Source: an uncultured Alphaproteobacteria bacterium
Lineage (GTDB): Bacteria > Pseudomonadota > Alphaproteobacteria > RF32 > CAG-239
Length of the DNA stretch: 64,000 bases
Assembly: GCA_910585375.1 (NCBI GenBank)
Contig: CAJUCZ010000008.1
Coordinates: 6,977 to 70,976 of the forward strand
Direction of reading: 5' to 3'
This document shows positions 16,721 through 25,650 of this stretch, in pieces; position 1 is the first letter of the stretch; each line of letters starts with the position of its first letter. A program made the position numbers and the translations under genes. Below the pieces are notes generated by a model. The model searched no databases. It was not told the DNA's origin and was given only the letters and a program-made list of their open reading frames with translations.

Positions 16721-18883
16721 CTAGTTGCAGTGCATTTTGTTCTTTATAATCAGCCGTTTGGTTATCTCATCGGAAGGCATTGTCTTCCTGCGGGCAAATT
16801 TATATTCCTGATATTGGTTATGAATATTGAATTGCGCCTGGAGTTCCTGAGATGACGCTTGCATATCCTGTTCAAGCGATTCCATTTTGCTGTTCATATA
16901 AGCAATGCTGGCAAGTTCTTTTAGAAGTTTGAACGGCATATTTCTGTTTGACAGCAGAGATTTGTGCTTTTGGCAGGTATCTTTGATGAATTCTCCGGAG
17001 ATTTTTGCCAGCCCCAGTACGGCCTCGTCAGAAAGCTTGTTTTCGCCGTTGTACATCAAAATCTGAGCATGAAAGTCATCTTCCTGTTTGTAAAAAGGAA
17101 AAATCACATTATGAACAACTGATGCGTTAATGTTTTTGGCAATCTTTTCAATGCCGGCTTCCTGAACTTCCGGATAAAATTCCGCCATTGCTTCCAGCTT
17201 GTGCACCATGCTGCGAAATTCTTTTTGATGAAGCTTCATAAAGAAATCTGCCGATTTTTCTTTTCTTTTTTGCGCATAGTTGTAAAAACTGCCGAATGAA
17301 AGATGGGTATGAATATTAATCAGCTCCTGCATTTCCATCTTTTCCATGCTGTCCGGCAGGACGGAAATCTTTTCGCCGAGCCGGACAAAATCATCAGTAT
17401 CAATTTGTTGGGAATTTTCTTTTTCCAAAAAATCGCCGCAAGTCTGCGCAAATTTGATGACATATTCGGAAATGACATCCAGCTCATCGGGGTAAATGTC
17501 TTTCTGACTTTGCATTGCGGCCAGTGTGTCATGCTGTACGAGTTTGGTGTCAAAATCCGTTCCCAGATGTTTGTTGGCCGCTTCGGCAACCGCAACCAAT
17601 GAGTCTGTCAGGCTCAAGATATCGGACAACGTTTCTTTGTCGCATTCTTCCTGCTCCTCGATAAGCGTTGTGACTTTGTTGCCGAACTTGATCAGAAAAG
17701 GCAAATCCGTCAGATTGCCGTTTGTGTCAACCTGATAAGAAATCAATTGCCTGAAAATCTGCTTTATCAGTTCTTCCCGGCTGTTTTTCAAAAAAGGTGA
17801 GGCTGAAATTTCGGAATGCCTTTCATAATCAAGCCAGCGGGGCATGGCCTTATCCACTTCGGCAAACTGCCGGAGCGTTTTCTTTTGGACGGTGACATGA
17901 ACTTTTCTTTGTTCCTGAGGATCGGGAATAACCGGCGGCAAAGATTCATATTGTTTTGGATAAGTATAAAATTTGTTGTCAATCCGCCGCAAGTGGGTCA
18001 AATGCTGCCAGAAGATGATTTCTCGGATTTCTGCCGCTGTTTTGGTATCGGCTTTTTGCATATCGTCATCGAAAACAAGTATGTTGCGCAGCCCTAAACC
18101 GGCCTGTGTATATTTTTCCTGATATTCTCCGATCAGTTCGTTAAGCGGCGGCATGCAGTTGCTGATAACGGTTTTTAACCTTTTTAAATCCGGATGCTCT
18201 TCCTGATCAAAATTTTCCAAAGACAGAAAAGCCTGCTGTGCGATTATGCGGGAATCCGGAAAAGCCCGTTCATCCAGAGCTTTTCTGCATGCTTTGAACA
18301 AAACCTCGTTTAAAAGTGAAATCCTGTCGGCGTCATCCGGAGCAATATTGACCTTATTGGCAATTTCATAGGCCACGCCGGAAGCTTCAATGTCATCATA
18401 AAAATCAGCGGAAATATTTTTATTGCCCTGAATGGTGGTTTCTTTGCTGATGCTGCTTAACAGCTTAAGCCAAAATTGCATTTTTTCTTTGTCTTCGGTA
18501 TTTTCTTCCGGCAGATTGGCGGCAAAGACCTTATAATCCTGCAATTGTCCCGCCGTATCGCCACTGGAAAAATCAATGCCGGTCATTTTGGGGCCGAAAA
18601 AAGAACTGATGTCAGTCTGGTGTAAAAGCTCGCCGTTAAGCTCAAACAGTGCCATGGCTTTGTCATCGGTTTCCGGCAAAGAAATATCCATGTCATAAGA
18701 AAAATCAAGCTCTTGCGCCAGACAACGCAGAGCCGGATAAAAATCTTCCAATTTGTCCCTTTGTACGGAAAAAATAACGTCCCGCGCATTTTCAACGCCG
18801 ATTTCTCCCAAATAAGCACTCACCGCAACCGGCACGGCTTTGAGCAATTTTCTGTAAATTTCATTTTGCTGAATTTCTCGCAT
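16721..18883 (-). CDS. Large hypothetical cytoplasmic protein (720 aa)
   Basis: The long, acidic, mostly alpha-helical protein has no signal peptide, membrane segment or recognised motif. The C-terminal quarter contains heptad-like Gln/Glu-rich stretches (about 665-700). Codon use resembles the neighbouring chromosomal genes, which argues that it is a real resident gene. It lies alone between tRNA-Phe and the flagellar cluster. Function unknown. Confidence 0.7.
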   Translation of the reverse strand: MREIQQNEIYRKLLKAVPVAVSAYLGEIGVENARDVIFSVQRDKLEDFYPALRCLAQELDFSYDMDISLPETDDKAMALFELNGELLHQTDISSFFGPKMTGIDFSSGDTAGQLQDYKVFAANLPEENTEDKEKMQFWLKLLSSISKETTIQGNKNISADFYDDIEASGVAYEIANKVNIAPDDADRISLLNEVLFKACRKALDERAFPDSRIIAQQAFLSLENFDQEEHPDLKRLKTVISNCMPPLNELIGEYQEKYTQAGLGLRNILVFDDDMQKADTKTAAEIREIIFWQHLTHLRRIDNKFYTYPKQYESLPPVIPDPQEQRKVHVTVQKKTLRQFAEVDKAMPRWLDYERHSEISASPFLKNSREELIKQIFRQLISYQVDTNGNLTDLPFLIKFGNKVTTLIEEQEECDKETLSDILSLTDSLVAVAEAANKHLGTDFDTKLVQHDTLAAMQSQKDIYPDELDVISEYVIKFAQTCGDFLEKENSQQIDTDDFVRLGEKISVLPDSMEKMEMQELINIHTHLSFGSFYNYAQKRKEKSADFFMKLHQKEFRSMVHKLEAMAEFYPEVQEAGIEKIAKNINASVVHNVIFPFYKQEDDFHAQILMYNGENKLSDEAVLGLAKISGEFIKDTCQKHKSLLSNRNMPFKLLKELASIAYMNSKMESLEQDMQASSQELQAQFNIHNQYQEYKFARRKTMPSDEITKRLIIKNKMHCN

Positions 18884-18974
18884 TTTGTAGGGCCTTAAAA
18901 TTATTTATATGCCAAAATATAAACAAAATACGATGTTTTGTCAATAAGTAATAGTAATACGGAAAATCTGCCTG

Positions 18975-20192
18975 CTAAGTCTTCAAATCAACCAGCAACT
19001 GCAACATTTCATCAGTTGTCGTAAAGGCGGAAGCATTAACGGAGTAGGCGCGTTGTACCACAATCATCTTGGAAAAAGATTCTTCAACGTTAGCGGTGGA
19101 GCTTTCCAAAGCTTCCGGCGTAATCATGCCGTTACCGCCCAGATAATAGGCCTCGCCGCAATTGGCGTTAGCCTGAAACATGGTGTTTGAAACCGCTTCC
19201 AGATTGTCAGGCGCTTCGAATCCGACCAGCGTCAGTTTGGCATAATTGACGGTCTTTTCATTGGTGTATTTTCCTTTGAGCACGCCGTCATCGTCAAAAT
19301 AACAGGAAACAAATTTCCCGCTCGGATAACCATTCTGCGAAACGCTGGTAATCTGGTTGCTGCCGTCATACTGCGTCATTTTGGAAATGTCAATGTTAAT
19401 GGCGTTGGCGCCGCCGCCGGCCTCTTCGTTCCATTGAATACCGATGTCCAAAGACTTGGGCGATACCACGCCGCCTTTGTCGTTAAAAACGACTTCAACC
19501 GGCCCGCCGGTAACGGTGCCGCCGTCTTCCATAACAAAATCAACAGACCAGGTGTTGGCCTTGCCTTCGACCTTGCTGAAAATCATGTTCATGTTTCTGC
19601 CGTCATTGTTAGGGCCATACACGGTCAGGCCGTAAGCATTGCTGGGCTCGTTGGCCGAAACGTTGGCGACAACGTCCATTTTGGATGTCGGGTTGGAGGG
19701 CATTGTTTCTTGCGGATCAATGGTGATGTCATCCGGATTGGCCGCAAAAGTTCCGTCCCCGTTGGCCTTAAAACCCTGAACCTTATAACCGTTCGGTGAA
19801 ATCAGGTAAGTCGTGCCGTCCATTGTACGTGTTTCAAAGTTGCCGGCTCTGGTATAATAGGAATGGCCGCCGGAATCTTTTGTTAAAAAGAAAGCGTTTC
19901 CGGTGCTGTTGATGGCAACGTCAAAAGTCTGTCCGGTTGATTTGATAATACCCATGGAGGTCACATAAGTTCTGTCATAAGCGGCCACGCCTGTAATATC
20001 CGCACGGGAAGAAGAAAGGCCGGAATTGTTCCCTTTTACCACGGGTTGTGAGCCGAGCAGTGTCTGAAACAGGGTTTCCTGCTTTTTATACCCGACGGTA
20101 TTGATATTGGCAATATTTGTGCTCACGGTCGACATGGCATGAGAATGGGCTTCCATACCGGTGACAGAGGGATAAAATATGCTTAAAGCCAT
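18975..20192 (-). CDS. Flagellar hook/basal-body rod family protein (second FlgE-like)
   Basis: The 405-aa protein has both ends of the hook/rod family. The N-terminal part carries STNIANINTVGYKKQ, and the C-terminal helix carries SKMIVVQRAYSVNASAFTTTDEMLQLLVDL. The central hook-type domain includes YTRAGNF. It is secreted through the flagellar type III apparatus. It is shorter than the bona fide FlgE at 22851-25070 and could be a hook variant or a FlgE/FlgF-like component. GGAG precedes the ATG. It is transcribed from a sigma-54 promoter that faces away from the fliK operon. Confidence 0.85.
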   Translation of the reverse strand: MALSIFYPSVTGMEAHSHAMSTVSTNIANINTVGYKKQETLFQTLLGSQPVVKGNNSGLSSSRADITGVAAYDRTYVTSMGIIKSTGQTFDVAINSTGNAFFLTKDSGGHSYYTRAGNFETRTMDGTTYLISPNGYKVQGFKANGDGTFAANPDDITIDPQETMPSNPTSKMDVVANVSANEPSNAYGLTVYGPNNDGRNMNMIFSKVEGKANTWSVDFVMEDGGTVTGGPVEVVFNDKGGVVSPKSLDIGIQWNEEAGGGANAINIDISKMTQYDGSNQITSVSQNGYPSGKFVSCYFDDDGVLKGKYTNEKTVNYAKLTLVGFEAPDNLEAVSNTMFQANANCGEAYYLGGNGMITPEALESSTANVEESFSKMIVVQRAYSVNASAFTTTDEMLQLLVDLKT

Positions 20193-20227
20193 CTTCTTTC
20201 TCCAAAATAAAATTTCTCCTTTTGATA

Positions 20228-20243
20228 TGCAAATTTTGTGCCA
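20228..20243 (-). promoter_or_regulatory. Sigma-54 promoter of the hook-family gene
   Basis: On the minus strand TGGCACAAAATTTGCA matches the -24/-12 consensus (TGGCAC-N5-TTGC), upstream of the gene starting at 20192. Confidence 0.85.
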
Positions 20244-20295
20244 TATAATTTTGCCCCGTTATAATATATAAAGTGCATTGTGTTTCTTTTATAGT

Positions 20296-20312
20296 TTGGC
20301 ACGCTGTTTGCA
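20296..20312 (+). promoter_or_regulatory. Sigma-54 promoter of fliK-flgD-flgE
   Basis: TTGGCACGCTGTTTGCA is a full match to the -24/-12 sigma-54 consensus, 40 bp upstream of the fliK ATG. The activator is presumably FlbD, encoded in this window. Confidence 0.9.
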
Positions 20313-20351
20313 TTAAAGAACCTAAAGTTAATTTTTGCAGAGGCTATCGGT

Positions 20352-22013
20352 ATGGAAGTAAAAGATATTAATAAAGCGGCTTTGGCAATGTTGGCGCGCG
20401 GCAGCGCAGCTGCAATGGGCGGCGGCTTAGTCGGAGATGCTTTTTCCAGCTTGCTGGAAAGTAGGACGCAGACGCCGGATTTTTCCAGAGATGTGGAGCT
20501 TGCAGCCCAAGGTGATGCTAAGCCGGAAAAAATCGTAGAGACTAATAACGGTAATAAAAAAGACCCTGTAAAAACAGATAATGCAAAAGAGGATGTTTCT
20601 GTTCGGGAAGACAACGATTCTGAGCGGGTTGAAAGCAAAAATGCTTCTCGTGCGGAAGATGCACAGAAAGCTGATGAAAAAGAAGAACTCCCGTCCGATG
20701 AGGCAGATTTTGCCGAAGAAGAAAAGGACGATAGCCGCGTTGTTGAGGCAAATATCCTTCCTGATTTGTCTTTGCTTTTTGCCGAAACGGTTCGGCCTGT
20801 TGTTGAAGTTTCCGGAGAAGTGGTGTCTGCCGGGGCCGAAGTTGTTTCTAAAGTGCCTGTTGTCGCGTCTGAAGACCCGATAATGGCGGCGGAGGCTGAA
20901 CCGGTCGCTGCACCGGTGGTCGGGATGGCGGGAAGTGCCGTAAAGCCTGATGGTGCCGGAGAACTTGATATTTCTGCATTGCAGATGGTGCCGGAAGAGG
21001 CGGTTGTTGAGGTTGCGCCGGTCATATTTGAAGATGTCAAAGCCAAGCCGGCCGGAAAAACGCAGCTTGCCAACGACGGTACCGATGCCGGGCAGCAAAT
21101 GGTCGCTGAAGATATTCCGGCAGAAGAAGGCATTGCTGTTGAAAGTATGAAGTTTGGTGATAAAGAAATAAACTTGGATGTGACAATAGAAGATGACGGG
21201 GCGGATTTTTCCTACCGGAAAACATCGGATCTTTCTGTTGCAAATATAGATGCGGAGAATGTTGCTGTCGATGAAGCTGCGGAAATTTCCAAATCTTTTG
21301 TTCAAACTTCAGAAAGTGCCAAAAGCCGTCCTCTGCCTTCGGCCGTTGAACAGCATACGCAGCCGCAGTCCCCAAATGTGCAGCCGCAAAATCCTGTTGC
21401 TGCACCGGTTGCCGGAGCTCAGGCAGTAAATAATGCCGATGTTGCTTTTGAGGCGGTGAAGGAAGCGGTAACGGAAGTCAGGGGAGTACAGATGGCGCAG
21501 GCTGCCGGCGGCAGCGAGTTCGTAAATGCTGCCCGCGCCAGAACGGCTGAACAGTTGAAATCTCCGGTAAATGATGCATATAAGGGAATGAGCCGCGAAG
21601 TAGCCGAGCAGGTAAAAGTTAATATTACAAAATCAGCGGTTAAAGGCGTTGATAAAATTGACATCTCCTTAAGGCCGGAAGAGTTGGGGCATATTGAAAT
21701 TAAAATGCATTTGGCCAAAAACGGCAAATTGCAGGCCGAAATCGTTGCCAGCCGTCCGGAAACGATGGAGATTTTACAAAAAGAAGCCCAAAATCTGCAA
21801 AAGTCTTTTGAGGATGCCGGCTTCCAAACTGATGAAAACAGCTTGAGTTTCAGCTGTCGGGAGGACAATGCCCAGTCCGGCCGTCAGGAGCAAAATTATG
21901 AAATGCGCCGTTTTATCGGCGAGGCATTGGATAATGATTTCAGCAACGATAACCTTTCCGGCTATGCAGAAAGCGGCTGGGACGGTCAGTCCGGATTAAA
22001 CATTCGGGTTTAG
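20352..22013 (+). CDS. fliK: Flagellar hook-length control protein FliK
   Basis: The 553-aa protein has a long, low-complexity acidic and Ala/Val/Glu/Pro-rich N-terminal and central region (about 1-410). It ends in the conserved FliK C-terminal domain (about 420-505), with the signature ISLRPEELGHIEIKM. FliK acts as a secreted molecular ruler that triggers the FlhB export switch. It is first in fliK-flgD-flgE, 18 bp before flgD. A weak AGAGG ribosome-binding site precedes the ATG. Some Ser-rich reading on the opposite strand is a shadow of this composition. Confidence 0.9.
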   Translation: MEVKDINKAALAMLARGSAAAMGGGLVGDAFSSLLESRTQTPDFSRDVELAAQGDAKPEKIVETNNGNKKDPVKTDNAKEDVSVREDNDSERVESKNASRAEDAQKADEKEELPSDEADFAEEEKDDSRVVEANILPDLSLLFAETVRPVVEVSGEVVSAGAEVVSKVPVVASEDPIMAAEAEPVAAPVVGMAGSAVKPDGAGELDISALQMVPEEAVVEVAPVIFEDVKAKPAGKTQLANDGTDAGQQMVAEDIPAEEGIAVESMKFGDKEINLDVTIEDDGADFSYRKTSDLSVANIDAENVAVDEAAEISKSFVQTSESAKSRPLPSAVEQHTQPQSPNVQPQNPVAAPVAGAQAVNNADVAFEAVKEAVTEVRGVQMAQAAGGSEFVNAARARTAEQLKSPVNDAYKGMSREVAEQVKVNITKSAVKGVDKIDISLRPEELGHIEIKMHLAKNGKLQAEIVASRPETMEILQKEAQNLQKSFEDAGFQTDENSLSFSCREDNAQSGRQEQNYEMRRFIGEALDNDFSNDNLSGYAESGWDGQSGLNIRV

Positions 22014-22031
22014 GCTAAAAGGAGAAAGAAA

Positions 22032-22808
22032 ATGAGTACGGATATCAGTTCGATTACGGGTTACGCTTCAAACAATGCGCAGACAAATGCGTCCAGCCAG
22101 CAGCTTTCGGCTGACATGAATACTTTTTTGCAGCTTTTAACCACGCAGTTGCAATATCAGGATCCGCTTGATCCTATGGATACGGCCGAGTTTACCAACC
22201 AGCTGGTTCAATATTCCAGTGTGGAGCAGGCTATCCAAACCAATAGCAAACTTGACACGCTTCTGCAGTTGAACGTGTCCAACCTCGGGGCGCAGGCAGT
22301 CTCTTATATTGGTAAGACGGTTCAGGTTCTGGGCGATGTCATGCCGTTGGAAAACGGTAAGGCCAAAGCGGCTTATACTCTGGATAAAGATGTTGAGAGC
22401 GTAACGATTACCGTCAAGGATATGAACGGCAAGGTTGTTTATTCCGAAACCGGCGAAACCGGCAAGGGAACACACGAATTTACTTGGGACGGCAAAGATT
22501 CAAACGGCAATCAGCTTCCTGACGGAGCGTACCAGATTGTAGTTGGCACGAAAGTTGCAAGTGGAGAAACACAGGCCAATGTAACGACAACAGTTTTCGG
22601 ACGGGTCACCGGCATAGCAAGCGATGATAAAAATGTTTATGTTGGATTGGGCGATGCTGTCACGGCTTATCTGGGCGATATTCTGACCATACGGGAAGAT
22701 ACGTACTTTGATAAGGATCCGGCGCCTGAGAAGCCGGATGAAACACCGGACGGCGGAACGGAAGAAAATCCCGATGGCGGAACAGAAAAGCCGGAAGAAA
22801 CTGCCTAG
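22032..22808 (+). CDS. flgD: Flagellar hook capping protein FlgD
   Basis: The 258-aa protein has the N-terminal FlgD signature (FLQLLTTQLQYQDPLDPMDTAEF-type segment at about 31-55). A FLN/Ig-like middle region includes TWDGKDSNGNQLPDG. An unusual Pro/Glu/Asp/Gly-rich tail (about 232-258) repeats DGGTE. FlgD caps the growing hook and is needed for FlgE assembly. A GGAG site lies upstream of the ATG. Confidence 0.93.
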   Translation: MSTDISSITGYASNNAQTNASSQQLSADMNTFLQLLTTQLQYQDPLDPMDTAEFTNQLVQYSSVEQAIQTNSKLDTLLQLNVSNLGAQAVSYIGKTVQVLGDVMPLENGKAKAAYTLDKDVESVTITVKDMNGKVVYSETGETGKGTHEFTWDGKDSNGNQLPDGAYQIVVGTKVASGETQANVTTTVFGRVTGIASDDKNVYVGLGDAVTAYLGDILTIREDTYFDKDPAPEKPDETPDGGTEENPDGGTEKPEETA

Positions 22809-22850
22809 TCGGCAAAATTATTAAAGAAGAGATGCTTTAGGAGAAAAGAA

Positions 22851-25070
22851 ATGAGTTTATTTGGTGCATTACAGTCAGGTATTTCGGGATTGGCGGCTCA
22901 GTCTACCGCGATGGGCGCAATTTCTGACAATATCGTTAATGTAAACACTGTGGGGTATAAGAATAATACCACATCCTTTCAGACTTTGGTTACCAAACAG
23001 ACCTCAAGTTCATATTATTCCCCCGGAGGCGTGCAGCCGGTATCGAAACAGGGCGTAAATGTTCAGGGTTTGCTGGCTTCCAATTCGTCGTCAACGGCTT
23101 TGGCCATCAGCGGCAACGGCTATTTTGTTGTCAATCAGGCAGCCAATCCGGGTGAGGGTGATTTGTGGGCTTATACCCGTGCCGGAGATTTCAATATTGA
23201 TGAAAACGGCTATCTGAAAAATACCGGCGGTTTTTACGCTCAGGGCTGGTCATTGTTGCCTTGGGACGGAAATCCCCAGGCCAGCACGGTTAATGTTAAC
23301 GGCATTACATACATGAAGGCTTACTACGCCAGTGACGGCAGTACCGTTTATATTAATGACAATATTATTGATCCGAGAAACTTAAAGCCGGTCAATCTGT
23401 CAACCATCGGCGGTACGGCCACGGCTACCAAACAAATCAGCTTTGGCGCCAACCTGCCGTCCAGTGATGAGATTTATAATGCCACCACCGGTACCGGCGG
23501 CAAACACAAGGTTTCGGCTTTGATTTATGACAGCCTGGGCAATGCCAGCAATATGAGCCTGAACTATTATAAGACCAGTGCAAACGGTTGGAGTATGACA
23601 ACTTCTGTTCCGAGCGGCGCGTCCAACGTCAGCCTGCATACGGAAATCCGCGGTCAGGATCAGGTTTATGCCGCTGCCGGCCAACTGGAATTCACGTCTA
23701 TTCCGGAAACCGGTTCTGTTATCAGCATCACGACCAACGGAACAACTTATAACTTCCAGTTTGGTAACGGTACATTGACTGATGCCGGTATGGCCGGAAC
23801 CAACATCGGCGTTGATATTACTTCTGCGGTTTCCGTCGCTGAATTCTCTGAAATTTTTGCAACGGCATTGAAGGACAATCTGCCGGACGGCGACCGTTTT
23901 TCCGTTCAGAGCAACGGTATCGGTATTACCCAGTCAACTACAGGCGATGCCTTGCGCATTGATGCCAGCCGGGCGTTGTCCTGTGTTCAGAGTTCTTCAA
24001 ATCCGAATGAACTGACAGGGATTCCGAGGGGCGTCTTTACCGTGGACAAAGTCTCCGATATGCTGACCAACGGTGCGGCTATCAACTTTACGTCAAGAAC
24101 ACCGGCCGACTATGTCGGCAAGACTCTGAAAATTAACGGCGTCACGTTTGAATTTGTTAACGGCGGAGCTGCCACCGGCGGTAATGTCGCGGTTGACATC
24201 AGCGGTTTGGTTAACGGCGGCAATGTTTCTCCGAATGATGTCGTCAGCAAGTTGGTTTCGGAAATTCAGGATGCCGATAACGGTATCGTAGAGCCGGGAC
24301 GTTTTGTCGCCAGTGGTTCTACCTTGCAGATTTTGCCGACTTCAACCGGTCCGGATATCGAATTGGAGACAGATCTCGCCGGTATTGCCAACGGTCGTAT
24401 CCGTAATGACGGTAAAAACTGGGAGAATCTGGGAGCCGGTCCGATAACAATCGCCAACGAGTTTATTGTTGACGAGCAGATTGAACAGGGCTCTATCGTA
24501 CCGGCAGTCCGCTTTGACTCGCAAGGTACGCCGAAACAGTTTTATGTTTCCAGTATGGCAATAGAGTGGGCCAACGGAGCTCAGGATATGACAGGTGCCC
24601 AGAATGAGGGCTCGCGCATCGCCCTGAATATGGGTAATGTCGGAACCAATGACGGTTTGACCAATCTGTCCGGTGACTTCACCACCAACTATATTCGCCA
24701 GGACGGCGCAAAATTCGGAAGTTATTCCGGCGTCAGCATTGATGAATCGGGTGTTGTAACCGCTTTGTTTGATAACGGCGAAACCCGCCCGATTGCCATC
24801 CTGCCGCTGGCAACTTTCTCCAACCCGAACGGTTTGGAATCTCTGACCGGCAACTCTTGGATTGAAACAGACTATTCAGGACAGGCATTGCTGAAAAGAG
24901 CCGGAACCGACGGCGCCGGAGAAATTTCTTCCAACGCTTTGGAAAATTCAACCGTTGACCTTGCAACAGAGTTTTCCAATATGATTGTAACCCAGCGGGC
25001 TTATTCGGCAGCAACCAAAATCATTACCACCGCCGATGAAATGCTCGATGAATTAACCAGATTGACTTAG
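22851..25070 (+). CDS. flgE: Flagellar hook protein FlgE
   Basis: The 739-aa protein is much longer than the enteric FlgE (about 400 aa). The terminal D0/D1 regions are conserved: N-terminal SDNIVNVNTVGYKNN and C-terminal EFSNMIVTQRAYSAATKIITTADEM. The extra length lies in the central surface domains (about 250-560), rich in Gly, Thr, Asn and Ser. It forms the universal-joint hook. GGAG precedes the ATG. It ends the fliK-flgD-flgE operon before a strong terminator. Confidence 0.92.
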   Translation: MSLFGALQSGISGLAAQSTAMGAISDNIVNVNTVGYKNNTTSFQTLVTKQTSSSYYSPGGVQPVSKQGVNVQGLLASNSSSTALAISGNGYFVVNQAANPGEGDLWAYTRAGDFNIDENGYLKNTGGFYAQGWSLLPWDGNPQASTVNVNGITYMKAYYASDGSTVYINDNIIDPRNLKPVNLSTIGGTATATKQISFGANLPSSDEIYNATTGTGGKHKVSALIYDSLGNASNMSLNYYKTSANGWSMTTSVPSGASNVSLHTEIRGQDQVYAAAGQLEFTSIPETGSVISITTNGTTYNFQFGNGTLTDAGMAGTNIGVDITSAVSVAEFSEIFATALKDNLPDGDRFSVQSNGIGITQSTTGDALRIDASRALSCVQSSSNPNELTGIPRGVFTVDKVSDMLTNGAAINFTSRTPADYVGKTLKINGVTFEFVNGGAATGGNVAVDISGLVNGGNVSPNDVVSKLVSEIQDADNGIVEPGRFVASGSTLQILPTSTGPDIELETDLAGIANGRIRNDGKNWENLGAGPITIANEFIVDEQIEQGSIVPAVRFDSQGTPKQFYVSSMAIEWANGAQDMTGAQNEGSRIALNMGNVGTNDGLTNLSGDFTTNYIRQDGAKFGSYSGVSIDESGVVTALFDNGETRPIAILPLATFSNPNGLESLTGNSWIETDYSGQALLKRAGTDGAGEISSNALENSTVDLATEFSNMIVTQRAYSAATKIITTADEMLDELTRLT

Positions 25071-25101
25071 TCTGATTAATTGCAAATTTTCCCCTAAAGT
25101 C

Positions 25102-25128
25102 AGCCCCGCTTTCCCCGCGGGGCTTTTT
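25102..25128 (+). terminator. Terminator of the fliK-flgD-flgE operon
   Basis: AGCCCCGC pairs with GCGGGGCT, followed by TTTTT. Confidence 0.85.
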
Positions 25129-25170
25129 GTGTTTTGTTCTCACACACTCTCTCACCTTCCAAAAATCCGC

Positions 25171-25198
25171 TTGCAAATTTTTGGTAATGCTTTATGAT
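25171..25198 (+). promoter_or_regulatory. Promoter of the structured leader and small HTH gene (copy A)
   Basis: TTGCAA and TATGAT are 16 bp apart. The same -35 box, spacing and upstream AAAATCCGC sequence occur at copy B (43185-43212, minus strand). Confidence 0.7.
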
Positions 25199-25204
25199 AA
25201 TACC

Positions 25205-25388
25205 CGCAGTCCGGAGACTGACTGTGGTGCTTCAAAAACATCTCACAAAAATAATCCGCTTCAGGCGGAGTGCCTAAAATAAGCCGCTTAGCGGACGAAT
25301 AATGGCAGCTGTTTTTTTGTGCAGTTTTTGAGCTCCGCCACCCTTTATCGGGTGGTTTTGTTTTAACAAAATAGTGGAGCGAAAATAA
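25205..25388 (+). promoter_or_regulatory. Structured 5' leader RNA, copy A
   Basis: The roughly 184-nt untranslated leader shares its architecture with the leader at 42991-43180. Elements in order: hairpin 1 (CAGTC/GACTG, 25207-25220); TCAAAAAC (25232-25239), complementary to GTTTTTGA (25324-25331); hairpin 2 (TCCGC/GCGGA, 25255-25269); hairpin 3 (CCGC/GCGG, 25284-25294); hairpin 4 (CCACCC/GGGTGG, 25338-25355); and the A/T hairpin TTTTGTT-TT-AACAAAA (25356-25371). GCTCC (25332-25336) can pair with GGAGC (25376-25380), which contains the ribosome-binding site. This would enclose hairpins 4 and 5 and hide the site. Confidence 0.75.
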
Positions 25389-25649
25389 ATGTTATCAAGA
25401 AAATATAGAAAAGAGTGGTATAAGACCTTCCGGAGTTATTGTAATAAAGAATTAAACCGGATGATGACGGAACAGGGCTTAACAAGTACGGAACTGGCGG
25501 ATCATATAGATTTTTTTGAAGGTCGGATAGAAAAATTAAAAAGAAATACCAGCCATGTGAGAATGGAAGAATATGTGTATCTGTTTTCATTTCTGGATAA
25601 GGTATTTGAAATAAAACTTGTCGACGCCAAAGATTATCCTTGGCAGTAA
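25389..25649 (+). CDS. Small HTH-like protein with structured leader (copy A)
   Basis: The 86-aa basic protein has a central segment (about residues 20-55; LTSTELADHIDFFEGRIEKL) that looks like a degenerate XRE/Cro-type helix-turn-helix. A hydrophobic LFSFLDKVFEI helix follows. It is a distant paralogue of the 81-aa protein at 42745-42990: both start MLS, share basic R/K-x-W motifs and end YV-DKV-I-DA. GGAG lies 9 nt before the ATG. The gene has its own promoter, leader and terminator and sits between flgE and fliF. DNA-binding or RNA-binding autoregulation is a plausible but unproven role. Confidence 0.75.
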   Translation: MLSRKYRKEWYKTFRSYCNKELNRMMTEQGLTSTELADHIDFFEGRIEKLKRNTSHVRMEEYVYLFSFLDKVFEIKLVDAKDYPWQ

Positions 25650-25650
25650 C

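Noticed and set aside
20183..21305. Long minus-strand frames opposite fliK, very rich in Ser or Arg
   Set aside because: Shadow of the repetitive Glu/Ala/Val-rich fliK linker on the other strand, overlapping the sigma-54 promoter region.
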